From: Sphaerisporangium sp. TRM90804
Lineage (GTDB): Bacteria; Actinomycetota; Actinomycetes; Streptosporangiales; Streptosporangiaceae
Length of the DNA: 64,000 bases
Assembly: GCF_029846175.1 (NCBI RefSeq)
Contig: NZ_JARWAC010000004.1
Location: forward strand, 310,001 to 374,000
Reading direction: 5' to 3'
The notes beneath the pieces were generated by a model. That model did no database searches, was not told where the DNA came from, and saw nothing but the letters and a program-made list of their open reading frames with translations. Shown here piece by piece: positions 34,564 through 43,374 of this stretch. Both the position numbers and the translations under genes were made by a program. The number at the start of each line of letters is the position of its first letter. The first letter of the stretch is position 1.

Positions 34564-35421
34564 TCAGGACAGCTTGTTCCGGGCCTCGTCGGCTCGGCGG
34601 CGGGTCTCCTCGGCTCGGCGGGTGGCGCGGTTGCGTTCGCGCTCGGACATCCTGAAGCGTTTGAGCAGGGCGTCCTGGCGGTCGAGGACGGCGTTGAGCT
34701 CGCGGCGGAGCCGGGACTCCTCCTCGGCGATCTCCGTGCACGCCTGCTCGGCGGCGTCCACCTCCGCCTGCCACTCGGCGAGCGCCTCCTCGGCCTCGCG
34801 GGCCTCGGCGGCGGCGGCTTCGGCCTGTTCGGTCAGGCGGCGACGCCGCTCCTCCTCCTCGCGCCTCTTCTCCTCCTCGCTCTGCTGCTTGTCGGCGCGC
34901 TTCTTGGGGGTGGGGCGCCTGGGCGTGGTCTGGGCGCGCGGGGCGCCCTCCCCGACGGGGGCGAAGCCGGCGTAGGCGCGGGGCTGCGCGAGGCGGCCCT
35001 CGGCGACCTCGTCGGCGACCTCGGGGTCCATCGTCGCCGCGTGCAGCGTCTCCTGGACCTCGCGGACGGCGGGCTCGCGCAGCGGCCGTTCCGCCTCGGT
35101 GGCGAGCCGCTCGACGGTGCGGACCAGACGGGTGATCAGCTCGCCCCGCCGCTGGTCGAGCTCGGCGACGTGCTCGCCGGCCGCCCAGGCCGCGCGAAGC
35201 TCGGTGCCGACCTCCAGCAGCCCGTCGAGCTCGTCGGGGGCGGAGCGGGCGAGCTGGTTGACAGCCCAGGCCGAGACGGTGGGACGGCGCAGCGCGCCGA
35301 TCTGCTTGGCCAGGGCGGGGTCGCCGCCCTTCTTCACCCGGGCCGCCAGGTTCGCGCGCGCGAGCACGAAGTCCTCGGGGGCGTGGCCGTAGAGCTCGTT
35401 CACCGCGGCAGACAGATCCAC
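34564..35421 (-). CDS. Coiled-coil protein of unknown function
   Basis: 285 residues, ATG start. The N-terminal 135 residues are helical with a conserved-looking opening (AAVNELYGHAPEDFVLARAN), and residues about 165-285 form a long charged Glu/Arg/Ala coiled coil. No membrane segments or enzyme motifs are visible. The N-terminal pattern is one I associate with conserved actinomycete hypothetical proteins. It may serve as a scaffold or DNA-associated protein, but nothing in the sequence decides this. Confidence 0.75.
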   Translation of the reverse strand: MDLSAAVNELYGHAPEDFVLARANLAARVKKGGDPALAKQIGALRRPTVSAWAVNQLARSAPDELDGLLEVGTELRAAWAAGEHVAELDQRRGELITRLVRTVERLATEAERPLREPAVREVQETLHAATMDPEVADEVAEGRLAQPRAYAGFAPVGEGAPRAQTTPRRPTPKKRADKQQSEEEKRREEEERRRRLTEQAEAAAAEAREAEEALAEWQAEVDAAEQACTEIAEEESRLRRELNAVLDRQDALLKRFRMSERERNRATRRAEETRRRADEARNKLS

Positions 35422-35544
35422 ACCAACCGCTTACCCGAACCGGCGCCCCGGCGCCAGCCCCAACGTCCAGATCAGGCCGCCTGATTGCCGAGGACAGGGG
35501 ATTTATAGGCATTCGCCCGGTTTGGAGTGGGGTAGGTCCCGCGT

Positions 35545-35769
35545 ATGACCAAGAGACCGAAGGACGAGCCCGGCGTGGGCGACGAGGTCACCTGGAAGAG
35601 CCACGGGGTGACGGTGCCGGGCGAGGTGAAGAAGAAGGTCACCGAGCGGACGGAGGAGGCCGGGCGGGCCGTGGCGGCCTCGCCGGAGGAGCCGCAGTAC
35701 GTGGTCGAGAGCGAGAAGAGCGGCAAGCGGGCGGTGCACAAGCCCTCGGCTCTGCGTAAGAAGGGGTGA
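35545..35769 (+). CDS. DUF2945 / hypervirulence-associated Tudor-like protein
   Basis: 74 residues beginning MTKRPKDEPGVGDEVTWKSH, with VPGEVKKKVTER and YVVESEKSGKRAVHKPSAL, the full-length pattern of DUF2945 (a small beta-barrel). Function unknown. It sits four bases ahead of a DUF3140 gene, a pairing frequent in actinomycetes, so the two probably work together. Confidence 0.85.
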   Translation: MTKRPKDEPGVGDEVTWKSHGVTVPGEVKKKVTERTEEAGRAVAASPEEPQYVVESEKSGKRAVHKPSALRKKG

Positions 35770-35773
35770 GCCG

Positions 35774-36103
35774 ATGCCCGGGGACAGGGACCGGACCACC
35801 TCGGACTTCGCCGAGGCGGTCAACATGACCGCCTCGGAGCTGGAGCGCTGGCTGGAGACCGAGGAGTCGAAGGCCGTCGGCGACCGGCCGGGGGACGGCG
35901 AGTCGACCGGGCACGCGTCCGGGCGCAGGATCGTGACGCTTCTGCGCGGGCGCGAGGGCGACCGGTCCGACGACGACTACGCGCACATGCGCAAGGTCAC
36001 GGGTTATGTGCGCCGCCACCTCGCCCAGCGGCCCGAGGGGGACGTCGAGCGGACCCGTTGGCGGTACTCCCTGATGAACTGGGGCCACGACCCGCTGAAG
36101 TGA
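35774..36103 (+). CDS. DUF3140 protein
   Basis: 109 residues. MTASELERWLETEESKAVG, RRIVTLLRGRE and HMRKVTGYVRRHLAQRP are the typical DUF3140 segments, ending RYSLMNWGHDPLK. It is helical and charged, resembling small DNA-binding proteins, though no role is established. Second gene of the two-gene operon with DUF2945. Confidence 0.87.
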   Translation: MPGDRDRTTSDFAEAVNMTASELERWLETEESKAVGDRPGDGESTGHASGRRIVTLLRGREGDRSDDDYAHMRKVTGYVRRHLAQRPEGDVERTRWRYSLMNWGHDPLK

Positions 36104-36106
36104 CCT

Positions 36107-36221
36107 CGGGCGGTCACGGTCCGCCGGGGCCGGGGGTGACGCGGGGGTGACACGAGCGGGACCGACGCGGGCGGGACCGACGCGGGGTGACGCGGGCGGT
36201 CACGGTCCGCCGGGGCCGGGG
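36107..36221 (+). repeat. Direct repeats in a convergent intergenic gap
   Basis: A 29-bp sequence beginning CGGGCGGTCACGGTCCGCC occurs at 36107 and 36193 (86-bp period); between and after them, short GTGACACGAGCGGGAC and GACGCGGG units recur up to about 36240. The stretch lies between the DUF3140 and PH-domain genes. Confidence 0.8.
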
Positions 36222-36263
36222 TGACACGAGCGGGACGACGCGAGCGGGGCCGTCCGGCGTGGG

Positions 36264-36680
36264 TCAGCGCCAGCGGAACTGGAAGAGCTCGTCGGCGACG
36301 GTGTCGCAGGGGACGCCCAGCTCGTGGGAGGAGAAGAGGTGGAGGCCGTCCTTGGTCTCCACCTCCAGCATGTCCCAGCGCAGGCCGTAGCGGGCGTGGC
36401 GGGCCACGCGGATGTGGGTGATCTGCGTCCAGGGCACCTGAAGGCGGCTCGCCAGGCCGGTGACCACGGTGACGCCGTGGTCGTCGGCGGCCAGGCGGAC
36501 GGGGGCCAGGGTGTCGCGCAGGGCGAAGCCCGCGAAGAGCAGCGCGCCGCCCGCGCACAGCAGCATCCCGCGGACGTCCTCACGAAGCACGGCGGCGAAG
36601 ACGGCGAACCCGGCCGCCACCGCCCACTTGAGGACCGTCGCCTCACGCCGAACCCGCCACTGCCGGGAAATGCCGGTCAT
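36264..36680 (-). CDS. PH-domain membrane protein
   Basis: 138 residues. Two membrane helices at about 15-52, then a bacterial PH-like domain (VRLAADDHGVTVVTGL, VPWTQITHIRVARHARYG, LEVETKDGLHLFSS). Such proteins are common and mostly uncharacterised in actinomycetes; the PH fold may bind a protein or lipid at the membrane face. No operon partner. Confidence 0.8.
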   Translation of the reverse strand: MTGISRQWRVRREATVLKWAVAAGFAVFAAVLREDVRGMLLCAGGALLFAGFALRDTLAPVRLAADDHGVTVVTGLASRLQVPWTQITHIRVARHARYGLRWDMLEVETKDGLHLFSSHELGVPCDTVADELFQFRWR

Positions 36681-36727
36681 GGGGGAACGCTACCCTCCCC
36701 GGCCGCCCCCCACCGCCACGGGGCGGA

Positions 36728-39121
36728 TCAGTCGGCGAGGTCGAGGGCGGCGGCGACGATGCTGTCGGTGTCCAGGCCGTGGTGGCGGTAGACGTCGTCG
36801 AGGCTCCCCGACTGCCCGAAGCGGGTGACGCCCAGGTGGGTGCCGGGGACCTCGTTCACCCCGGCCAGGAAGGCCAGCGTGTGCGGGTGGCCGTCCAGCA
36901 CGGTGACGACGGGCGCCGCGCGGTTCGCTGGGAACACGCTGTCCAGGATCCATGTGGGGGCGTCGTCGTGGCCGCGGCGGGCGCGCAGGCTCTGGAAGAG
37001 CAGGCCGGGGCTGGTCACGCAGACGACGTCCGCGCCGATGCCCAGCGCGTCGAGCCGCGCCGCGGCCTCCAGCGCCTCGGGCGTGACCGCGCCCATCGCG
37101 GCGATCGTGACCGACGGGCGCTCGTGGCGGCGCAGCGGGTACGCGCCCGCGACGACCTGGCGGCGGCGCAGCTCACGCGCGGCCGGGTCTGTGGGCACGT
37201 CCGCGAGGGCCTGGTTCACCGGACGCGTGGAGAGCCGCAGGTACGCCGACCGGCCGCCGGGCCTGCCGAGCTGGGCGAGCGCGGCCAGGAGGCACCATTC
37301 CAGGTCGACGGCGAACGCGGGCTCGTAGCTGGTGCAGCCGGGCTGCTCCATGCCGATCGACGGCGTCTTGATCGACTGGTGGGCGCCGCCCTCGGGGCCG
37401 AGGGTCACGCCGGACGGCGTGCCGACGAGGATCGACTGGCCGCCGGCGTAGATGCCGAAGGACCACGGCTCCAGCGCGCGCTCGACGAACGGGTCGTACA
37501 GCACGCCGATCGGCAGCAGCGGCTGCCCCCAGCGCGACCAGGTGGCGCCCAGCTCGCCGAGCACGCCGACCAGGTTGGTCTCGGCGATCCCCAGCTCGAT
37601 GTGCCGCCCGGTGGGCCGCTCGCGCCAGTGCAGGATGGTCTCGGCGTCGTCGTCGAACCAGTTGCGCCGCTCGTCGGGGGCCCACACGCCCACCTTGTTG
37701 AGCCAGCCGCCCAGGTTGGTGCTGGAGGAGACGTCCGGGCTGACGGTCACGACGCGGGCCCCGGCGTCGGGCGCCTGGCGGGTGAGGTCGAACAGGGTGC
37801 GCCCGAGCGCCGCCTGCGTGGTGCCCGTGCCGTGCGGGGTGCGGCCGAAGTCGGCCGGCACGTCGGGCGGGGCCACCTCGGGGGCGGGCGTCCTGCGCAG
37901 CCGCCGGGCGGTGTCCTCGCAGTGCCGCGCGGCCGGGGTCTGGCCGGGGAGGCGGGTCCACGGACGCCCGGGGTCGACGCCGGTCCGCCGCGCGAGCGCG
38001 CCGAGCTGGTCGGAGGTGAGCAGGGACGAGTGGTTCTGCGGGTGCCCCTCTGTCGCCAGGCCGTAACCCTTCACCGTGTACGCGAAGATCACGGTGGGAC
38101 GGCTGTCGTCGATCGCGGCGAAGGCGTCGCGCAGTGCCGCCAGGTCGTGCCCGCCGAGGTTGCGGATCGCGGCGTGCAGCGTGGCGTCGTCCACGCCGGC
38201 GAGCAGGCGGCCGATGCCCTCGGCGTCCTGGCCGTCGCCCGCGGCCAGGCGGGTGCGCAGCTCGGCGGCGTCGCAGCGCAGCAGGCGCTGGTACTCGGGG
38301 TTGGACATCCCGTCGATGCGCCGGCGCAGCTCCTGGCCGCCGGGGCGGGTGAACAGCTCCTCCAGCAGGCCGCCGTACTTGACGGTGATGACCTGCCAGC
38401 CGGCGGCGGCGAACATTCCCTGCAGCCGGGTGCCGCCCATGTTGGGCACGACGCGGTCGAGCGACTGCCGGTTGAAGTCGACGATCCAGACGACCTCCCC
38501 CAGCTCCGACACCTGCGGGTCGAGGATGGCCTCCCAGCAGGCGCCCTCGTCCAGCTCGGCGTCGCCGACCAGCGAGTACTGCCGCCCGGTGCCGGCCCCG
38601 CCGAAGTGCGCCTCGACGTAGCGGCGGGCCAGCGCGCCCCAGATGGGGGCGGTGGCGCCGATGCCCACCGAGCCGGTCGAGTAGTCGGCCGGGTCGGGGT
38701 CCTTGGTGCGGCTCGGGTAGCTCTGGAGGCCGCCGAACTGGCGCAGCGTGGTGAGGTAGGACTCGTCCAGCTCGCCGAGCAGGTAGTTGATGGCGTGCAG
38801 GACCGGCGAGGCGTGCGGCTTCACCGAGACCCGGTCCTCGGCGCGCAGCGCCTCGAACCACAGCAGCGTCATGATCGACACCATGGAGGCGCTGGACGCC
38901 TGGTGCCCGCCGACCTTGAGCCCGGTGGGGTTGGGACGGACGCGGTTCGCGTGGTCGATCATCGCTGTGGAGAGCCACAGCACCCGCCGCTCGATCTCGC
39001 GTAGCACCTCCAGCTCGGCGACCGGCGCGGCACCGGCCGTCGCGGGCCGGGGCGGGGCGGGGGTGCCCGCGGGAAGGCCGGGGGCCACGGAGCGACCCGG
39101 GATGTCCGCCAGGTGGTTCAT
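36728..39121 (-). CDS. Transketolase-family pyruvate dehydrogenase E1-like protein
   Basis: 797 residues from ATG 39121 (GAGAGG upstream). It matches the homodimeric AceE/transketolase layout: ThDP-binding half with DHANRVRPNPTGLKVGGHQ and GDAELDEGACWEAI...VWIVDFNRQSLD, pyrimidine-binding half with GIAETNLVG and a transketolase C-terminal part. The ThDP loop reads GDAE where AceE has GDGE, and it is about 100 residues shorter than AceE. No E2 or E3 gene is near. It may oxidatively or non-oxidatively decarboxylate a 2-oxoacid; the true substrate is open. Confidence 0.82.
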   Translation of the reverse strand: MNHLADIPGRSVAPGLPAGTPAPPRPATAGAAPVAELEVLREIERRVLWLSTAMIDHANRVRPNPTGLKVGGHQASSASMVSIMTLLWFEALRAEDRVSVKPHASPVLHAINYLLGELDESYLTTLRQFGGLQSYPSRTKDPDPADYSTGSVGIGATAPIWGALARRYVEAHFGGAGTGRQYSLVGDAELDEGACWEAILDPQVSELGEVVWIVDFNRQSLDRVVPNMGGTRLQGMFAAAGWQVITVKYGGLLEELFTRPGGQELRRRIDGMSNPEYQRLLRCDAAELRTRLAAGDGQDAEGIGRLLAGVDDATLHAAIRNLGGHDLAALRDAFAAIDDSRPTVIFAYTVKGYGLATEGHPQNHSSLLTSDQLGALARRTGVDPGRPWTRLPGQTPAARHCEDTARRLRRTPAPEVAPPDVPADFGRTPHGTGTTQAALGRTLFDLTRQAPDAGARVVTVSPDVSSSTNLGGWLNKVGVWAPDERRNWFDDDAETILHWRERPTGRHIELGIAETNLVGVLGELGATWSRWGQPLLPIGVLYDPFVERALEPWSFGIYAGGQSILVGTPSGVTLGPEGGAHQSIKTPSIGMEQPGCTSYEPAFAVDLEWCLLAALAQLGRPGGRSAYLRLSTRPVNQALADVPTDPAARELRRRQVVAGAYPLRRHERPSVTIAAMGAVTPEALEAAARLDALGIGADVVCVTSPGLLFQSLRARRGHDDAPTWILDSVFPANRAAPVVTVLDGHPHTLAFLAGVNEVPGTHLGVTRFGQSGSLDDVYRHHGLDTDSIVAAALDLAD

Positions 39122-39310
39122 CGATGCAACGCCTCTCGAGCAGTACGCCGTTCCGAACGTTCCATCCGCCCGGCTCGACCGACAACAGGAGATTATGCGC
39201 AATCGCCCCAGATCACCCGCCCGCGCCCCCTCCCTAGGGGGTCCACCTCCCCCCGGCGGGGGCCCACCGCACCCACCCGGCGACAGCCCGTAAACCAGCA
39301 AGACCGCCCA

Positions 39311-39327
39311 AAAACGGCGCCTTCGGC
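39311..39327 (-). repeat. GCCGAAGGCGCCGTTTT element, copy 1 (inverted)
   Basis: The minus strand reads GCCGAAGGCGCCGTTTT. It matches copy 3 exactly over its first 16 bases, in opposite orientation, about 700 bp away. The element itself contains the self-complementary GGCGCC. Confidence 0.8.
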
Positions 39328-39902
39328 ACAGCCCCAAAACGGCCCGTCCGACCCCCACCCGGCCGCCCCCACGACCCCCGACCGGACATCCACCCGCCCT
39401 GTCCACCGGCCGAGCGACTCCACCGCTCCTCAACCAGGCCGCCGCCCCCACGACCTCCAACCGACCGGCCAACCGGCCGACCCCACGCCACTCAGCCAGG
39501 CGGCTCTCCCCCCCGCCCGCCAACTGCCACTTCCGGCGCCGGGTCGGCGGGGAGTGTTACGGCGAACTCGGCGCAGTCTTACGGCGGTTCACCCGGCGAA
39601 CCACGGGCCGCCCCATCGCCCCCTCGTGTCAGCCGATCGCCGTCCCGAGATGGTGCCTGCGGCGCGCCTTCTCAACGGGCCCCCTCGCCCGGCCCGCCGA
39701 TCCAGCGTCGCGCGGGCGAGCGCGCCGGGTATCCCGAAGGACGACGGTCATCGACACCCGTGCCGGTCCACCGGCCGGACGCGGGTGAGGAGTCTTGACG
39801 CCCGGTCGCGCGACTCCCGCTCCCCCGGTCTTTCGACGGTCGAAGCCGGCTGCTCGCGCCGCCGTGGAGTGGACCGCGTGGAGGGCCGCCCTTCATCAAG
39901 CG

Positions 39903-39918
39903 CGCCGAAGGCACCGTT
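39903..39918 (+). repeat. GCCGAAGGCACCGTT element, copy 2
   Basis: GCGCCGAAGGCACCGTT followed by CCCGAGGGG; it differs from copies 1 and 3 at one core base. Confidence 0.7.
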
Positions 39919-40017
39919 CCCGAGGGGCGACGGGTGGCCGCGGGCGTCGAGGGGGTGCTACGGCCACTCGCGTGACGGCGGGCGACGGGGCTGGGTGAGA
40001 CCCGCCTTGTGAGACTG

Positions 40018-40034
40018 CGCCGAAGGCGCCGTTT
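40018..40034 (+). repeat. GCCGAAGGCGCCGTTT element, copy 3
   Basis: GCGCCGAAGGCGCCGTTT followed by CGGGGG, about 100 bp before the catalase stop codon. Confidence 0.8.
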
Positions 40035-40140
40035 CGGGGGCCGACGAACGTCGTGGCAGGCGAGTACGCCCACCGGCCCCCGGGCGGCGGCTCGGGGCCG
40101 TCGCGCGGGGGCCGGTGGGCGTGGGTGGTGGTGTGGGGGG

Positions 40141-41793
40141 TCAGGCCACGTGGTGTTCGTTGGGGACGCAGTGGGTCATCTGGAGGCCGGTGACGTCCCT
40201 GGGGCCGTTCTTGCCGAGGTTGGAGAGGCGCTCGCGGTCCTCCTCGCTCAGGTCCTGGCTGGCCAGGGGCTCCAGGTGGGCGACGTCCTCGGGGCCGATG
40301 CCGAGGCCCTGGCCGACGCGCAGGCCGAGGTCGTCCTCGACCAGGAGCAGGTGCCAGACCATGCGCTCCTGGACCGCGCGGACGGTCTGGGACAGCAGCG
40401 TGGTGAAGTTGAGCACCAGGTCGTCGCGCTCCCACTGCTCCATCAGCAGGTAACGCTGGCCGGCCTGCTTGTAGTCGTTGGTGCGCGGGATCCGCTTGCG
40501 CGTGACCCGGCCGGAGATGAGCGGGCCCTGCTCGTCGTGCGTCGGGTACTGCGCCTCGCGCAGGCCGCCGGTGATGGACGGCTCGTAGTTGACGTGCGGG
40601 TTCTCCCCCTGGCCGTCGACGTGGTACGTCATCTGGCCGTCGCGCTGGTTGGTGCGCACCTCGGCGTTCTTGGCCTGGTTCACCGGAAGCTGCAGGTAGT
40701 TCGGGCCGACCCGGTAGCGCTGGGTGTCGCTGTAGGAGAACGTCCGCCCGACGAGCATCTTGTCGTCGGAGAAGTCCAGCCCGTCCACCAGCACGCCGGT
40801 GCCGAACGAGATCTGCTCGTTCTCGGCGAAGAAGTTGCGCACGTTGCTGTTCAGCACCATCCGGCCGACCAGGCGCGGCGGGAAGTCGTTCTCCGGCCAG
40901 ACCTTGGTGTCGTCCAGCGGGTCGAAGTCCAGCTCGGGGTGCTCCTCGTCGGTCATGATCTGGACGAACAGCTCCCACTCGGGGTAGTCGCCGCGGTCGA
41001 TCGCGTCCATGAGGTCCCTGGTGGCGTGGCCGAGGTCCTGCCCCTGCACCTTCGCCGCGTCGGCCTCGGTCATGCTCCTGACGCCCTGCTTGGGTATCCA
41101 GTGGTACTTCACCAGGTGCGTCTCGCCCTGCTCGTTCACCCACTTGTAGGTGTTCACCCCGAAGCCCTGCATGTGCCGGTAGTCGGCCGGGATGCCACGC
41201 GGGCTGAACAGGTTGACGAGCATGTGCATGCTCTCGGGGGTCTGCGACATGAAGTCGAAGATGCGGTTGGGCTCCTGCCGGAACGTCACGGGGTCGGGCT
41301 TGAGCGAGTGGATCACGTCGGGGAACTTGATGGCGTCGCGGATGAAGAACACCGCGAGGTTGTTGCCGACCAGGTCCCAGTTGCCGTCCTCGGTGTAGAA
41401 CTTCACGGCGAACCCGCGGGGGTCGCGGGCGGCCTCGGAGGAGTCGCGCCCGCCGATCACGGTCGAGAAGCGCACGGCGAGGTCGGTGCGCTTGCCGGGC
41501 TCGGCGAACAGCTTGGCGCGGGTGTACCGGCTGATCGGCTCGTCGCCGAGCTTGCCGGTGGCCTCGAAGTACCCGTACGAAGTGGTGCCGCGAGCGTGCA
41601 CGACCCTCTCGGGGATGCGCTCGCGGTCGAAGTGGCTGATCTTCTCCAGGAACTGGTAGTTCTCCAGCGTGGCAGGACCACGCGCCCCTACCGTGCGCTG
41701 GTTCTGGTTGTCGTAGACCGGGTGTCCCTGGCGGTTGGTCAGCACTTCGCGCTCGTCACCCGGCCGGGGTCCGGTGCTCGACACGTCCGTCAT
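40141..41793 (-). CDS. katA: Heme catalase (monofunctional)
   Basis: 550 residues, ATG start. Catalytic His in [17 protein letters not shown], distal Asn region [17 protein letters not shown], and proximal heme Tyr in [17 protein letters not shown], as in clade 1/3 catalases. It converts hydrogen peroxide to water and oxygen in the cytoplasm. It is longer than the small-subunit type by a C-terminal stretch of about 60 residues. No adjacent OxyR or Fur gene is seen. Confidence 0.95.
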   Translation of the reverse strand: MTDVSSTGPRPGDEREVLTNRQGHPVYDNQNQRTVGARGPATLENYQFLEKISHFDRERIPERVVHARGTTSYGYFEATGKLGDEPISRYTRAKLFAEPGKRTDLAVRFSTVIGGRDSSEAARDPRGFAVKFYTEDGNWDLVGNNLAVFFIRDAIKFPDVIHSLKPDPVTFRQEPNRIFDFMSQTPESMHMLVNLFSPRGIPADYRHMQGFGVNTYKWVNEQGETHLVKYHWIPKQGVRSMTEADAAKVQGQDLGHATRDLMDAIDRGDYPEWELFVQIMTDEEHPELDFDPLDDTKVWPENDFPPRLVGRMVLNSNVRNFFAENEQISFGTGVLVDGLDFSDDKMLVGRTFSYSDTQRYRVGPNYLQLPVNQAKNAEVRTNQRDGQMTYHVDGQGENPHVNYEPSITGGLREAQYPTHDEQGPLISGRVTRKRIPRTNDYKQAGQRYLLMEQWERDDLVLNFTTLLSQTVRAVQERMVWHLLLVEDDLGLRVGQGLGIGPEDVAHLEPLASQDLSEEDRERLSNLGKNGPRDVTGLQMTHCVPNEHHVA

Positions 41794-41916
41794 GACGACG
41801 GCTCCCTCCTATGGCGGTCACGGTCGTCAACCCATATCCGTTTTCGAGCCTGATAAGCCCATCGAATGGTTCAAAACCGTGAGGTAGGTAGATTTTTGCC
41901 TCGGGGATCGTGAAGA

Positions 41917-42459
41917 TCACATGTCCAGGCATTCGGCCGCCGTGGTGATCCCCGCGCGCATGTTGCGCTCCATCATGCGCACCGCGGCGTCCGCCAGGTC
42001 GGCGTGGATGTGGGCCACGCAGTCCTCCGGCACGCGGATGTCGTAGTGCCGCACGTAGGCGTCCAGAGCGGTGTACAGGATGCACTGCTCGGTGACCTGC
42101 CCGGTCAGCACCACGGTGTCGATCTCCCGGTGGTTGAGCAGGTACTCCAGCGAGGTGCCGAAGAAGGCGCTGTGACGCACCTTCGACAGGAACGCGCAGT
42201 CGTGCGGCGGCAGCAGCGGCTCCACCAGATCGGGCCGCCGTCCCTTACGCGCGCGGTCCTCGATCTCCTCCCGTGAGGCCGTGAAGTCCCCGTGGTTGTC
42301 GTTCACGTAGATCAGCTCGACGTCGTCGCGCCGATGGGCGCGGCGCACGAGCTCCGACAGCCGCGGCACGACCTGCTCGGCGCTGCGCTCCAGCGGCTCG
42401 ACGTCCTCGTGGTCGTACGGGCTCAGCATGTCGATGACGATCACTGCGGTCGCTGCCAT
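41917..42459 (-). CDS. Isochorismatase-family cysteine hydrolase
   Basis: 180 residues, ATG start. The catalytic triad is visible: Asp in VIVIDMLSPYD (D10), Lys in FLSKVRHSAF and the nucleophile Cys in GQVTEQCILYTALDAY, with a preceding cis-peptide-type Val-Thr. Family members hydrolyse isochorismate, nicotinamide or related amides; the substrate cannot be read from the sequence. It diverges from the XRE regulator gene across a region with a perfect 20-bp palindrome, so it may be a target of that regulator. Confidence 0.9.
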   Translation of the reverse strand: MAATAVIVIDMLSPYDHEDVEPLERSAEQVVPRLSELVRRAHRRDDVELIYVNDNHGDFTASREEIEDRARKGRRPDLVEPLLPPHDCAFLSKVRHSAFFGTSLEYLLNHREIDTVVLTGQVTEQCILYTALDAYVRHYDIRVPEDCVAHIHADLADAAVRMMERNMRAGITTAAECLDM

Positions 42460-42535
42460 GCCCGGATCCCTTCCCCGCCGGCGCCGGACGATTCAACCGG
42501 ACGGTGGTCCGATCTCGTCGTACCAACTGGACGAT

Positions 42536-42555
42536 ATGTAGTACATGTACTACAT
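42536..42555. promoter_or_regulatory. Perfect 20-bp palindromic operator
   Basis: ATGTAGTACATGTACTACAT is fully self-complementary and AT-rich in a GC-rich setting. It lies 76 bp from the isochorismatase start and 58 bp before the XRE regulator start. This is the size and symmetry expected for an XRE dimer site. Confidence 0.8.
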
Positions 42556-42613
42556 TTCATTCTATGAGTGCTGCGATCAACGTGGCGGGCTCTCCCCTCG
42601 AACGGGGGCCGTG

Positions 42614-42856
42614 ATGTCCGCCGAAGAGGTCTACAACCGCATCACGATGCTCAGGGCCGAGCGCGGCGTCTCCCGCAAGGAACTGGCCGCCGCGCTGGGC
42701 GTCCACTACCAGACGATCGGCTACCTGGAGCGCGGGGAGTACAGCCCGAGCCTCCACCTGGCCCTGCGCATCGCCGAGTACTTCGGCGTGCCCATGGATG
42801 TCGTGTTCTCCCTCAAGCCGTTCCCCCGGCTCGGAAGTGAAGTGGTGAAGTCATGA
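42614..42856 (+). CDS. XRE-family HTH regulator
   Basis: 80 residues from ATG 42614. A longer in-frame reading from 42545 would start inside the palindrome and encodes an unlikely Cys/Tyr-rich leader, so the later start is preferred. HTH: MLRAERGVSRKELAAALGVHYQTIGYLERG, with the typical PSLHLALRIAEYFGVPMDVVF end. It resembles the short YozG-type regulators that pair with a membrane protein. Its stop overlaps the next start (ATGA). Confidence 0.88.
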   Translation: MSAEEVYNRITMLRAERGVSRKELAAALGVHYQTIGYLERGEYSPSLHLALRIAEYFGVPMDVVFSLKPFPRLGSEVVKS

Positions 42857-43374
42857 GTCAGCTGACGGGCAAGCAGATCGAGGAGCTCCGCGAGGGCCTG
42901 CGCCCCACCTGGTACGCCACCCGGCGCGGACGCCGCAGGGCGGTGGCGCTGGGAGCCGCGGCGCTGGGCTGCCTGTGGGTCAGCGCCGCGGTGTGCTGGT
43001 TCCTCGCGCCCAGCGACACGGCGATGTGGACCACCTTCACGCTGGCGGCGATCGGCCTGGTGACGTACGCGTTCGTCTTCCGGGTGCTGGTGGCGGCCAC
43101 GCAGGGGGTGGTCGGGCTGGCCGACCACGATCTGGACGAGCGCCAGCTCGCCCAGCGCCGGCACGTCTACGCGCTCGCGCACCGGGTCAGTCTGTGGATG
43201 CTGCTGGTCGCCGCCGTGCTGGCCGGCCTCCTCCCCGACCGCGGCGACCACTTCCTGGAGGTGCCGTCGGCCGCGGTGGTCCTGTTCATGGGCTCGATCC
43301 TGACCAGCCACCTCATCGCGCCGCACCTGGTCGCCGGCTGGGTCATGCCGGACTCTCCCCAGGACGACGACTGA
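42853..43374 (+). CDS. Four-helix membrane protein coupled to the XRE regulator
   Basis: 173 residues, ATGA overlap with the regulator gene. Helices at about 30-50, 58-82, 112-130 and 140-160; a basic N terminus and a cytoplasmic DLDERQLAQRRHVYALAHR loop. I do not recognise a defined family beyond the general XRE-plus-membrane-protein pairs, where the membrane protein may sense or sequester the regulator (inference). Confidence 0.75.
   Translation: MSQLTGKQIEELREGLRPTWYATRRGRRRAVALGAAALGCLWVSAAVCWFLAPSDTAMWTTFTLAAIGLVTYAFVFRVLVAATQGVVGLADHDLDERQLAQRRHVYALAHRVSLWMLLVAAVLAGLLPDRGDHFLEVPSAAVVLFMGSILTSHLIAPHLVAGWVMPDSPQDDD

Larger units (their letters stand above)
39122..40140. other. Gene-free stretch of 1 kb with dispersed repeats
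   Basis: No frame here shows a start, ribosome site and protein-like composition together; open frames are antisense-type Pro/Arg-rich stretches. The first half (39220-39540) is extremely C-rich on the plus strand. Three related copies of a GCCGAAGGCGCCGTT element lie at 39311-39327 (inverted), 39903-39918 and 40018-40034. Confidence 0.6.

Noticed and set aside
39113-40012. A 299-codon plus-strand frame across the gene desert
   Set aside because: It is Pro/Arg/Thr-rich, starts inside the AceE-like gene, lacks a ribosome site and contains no protein-like pattern.
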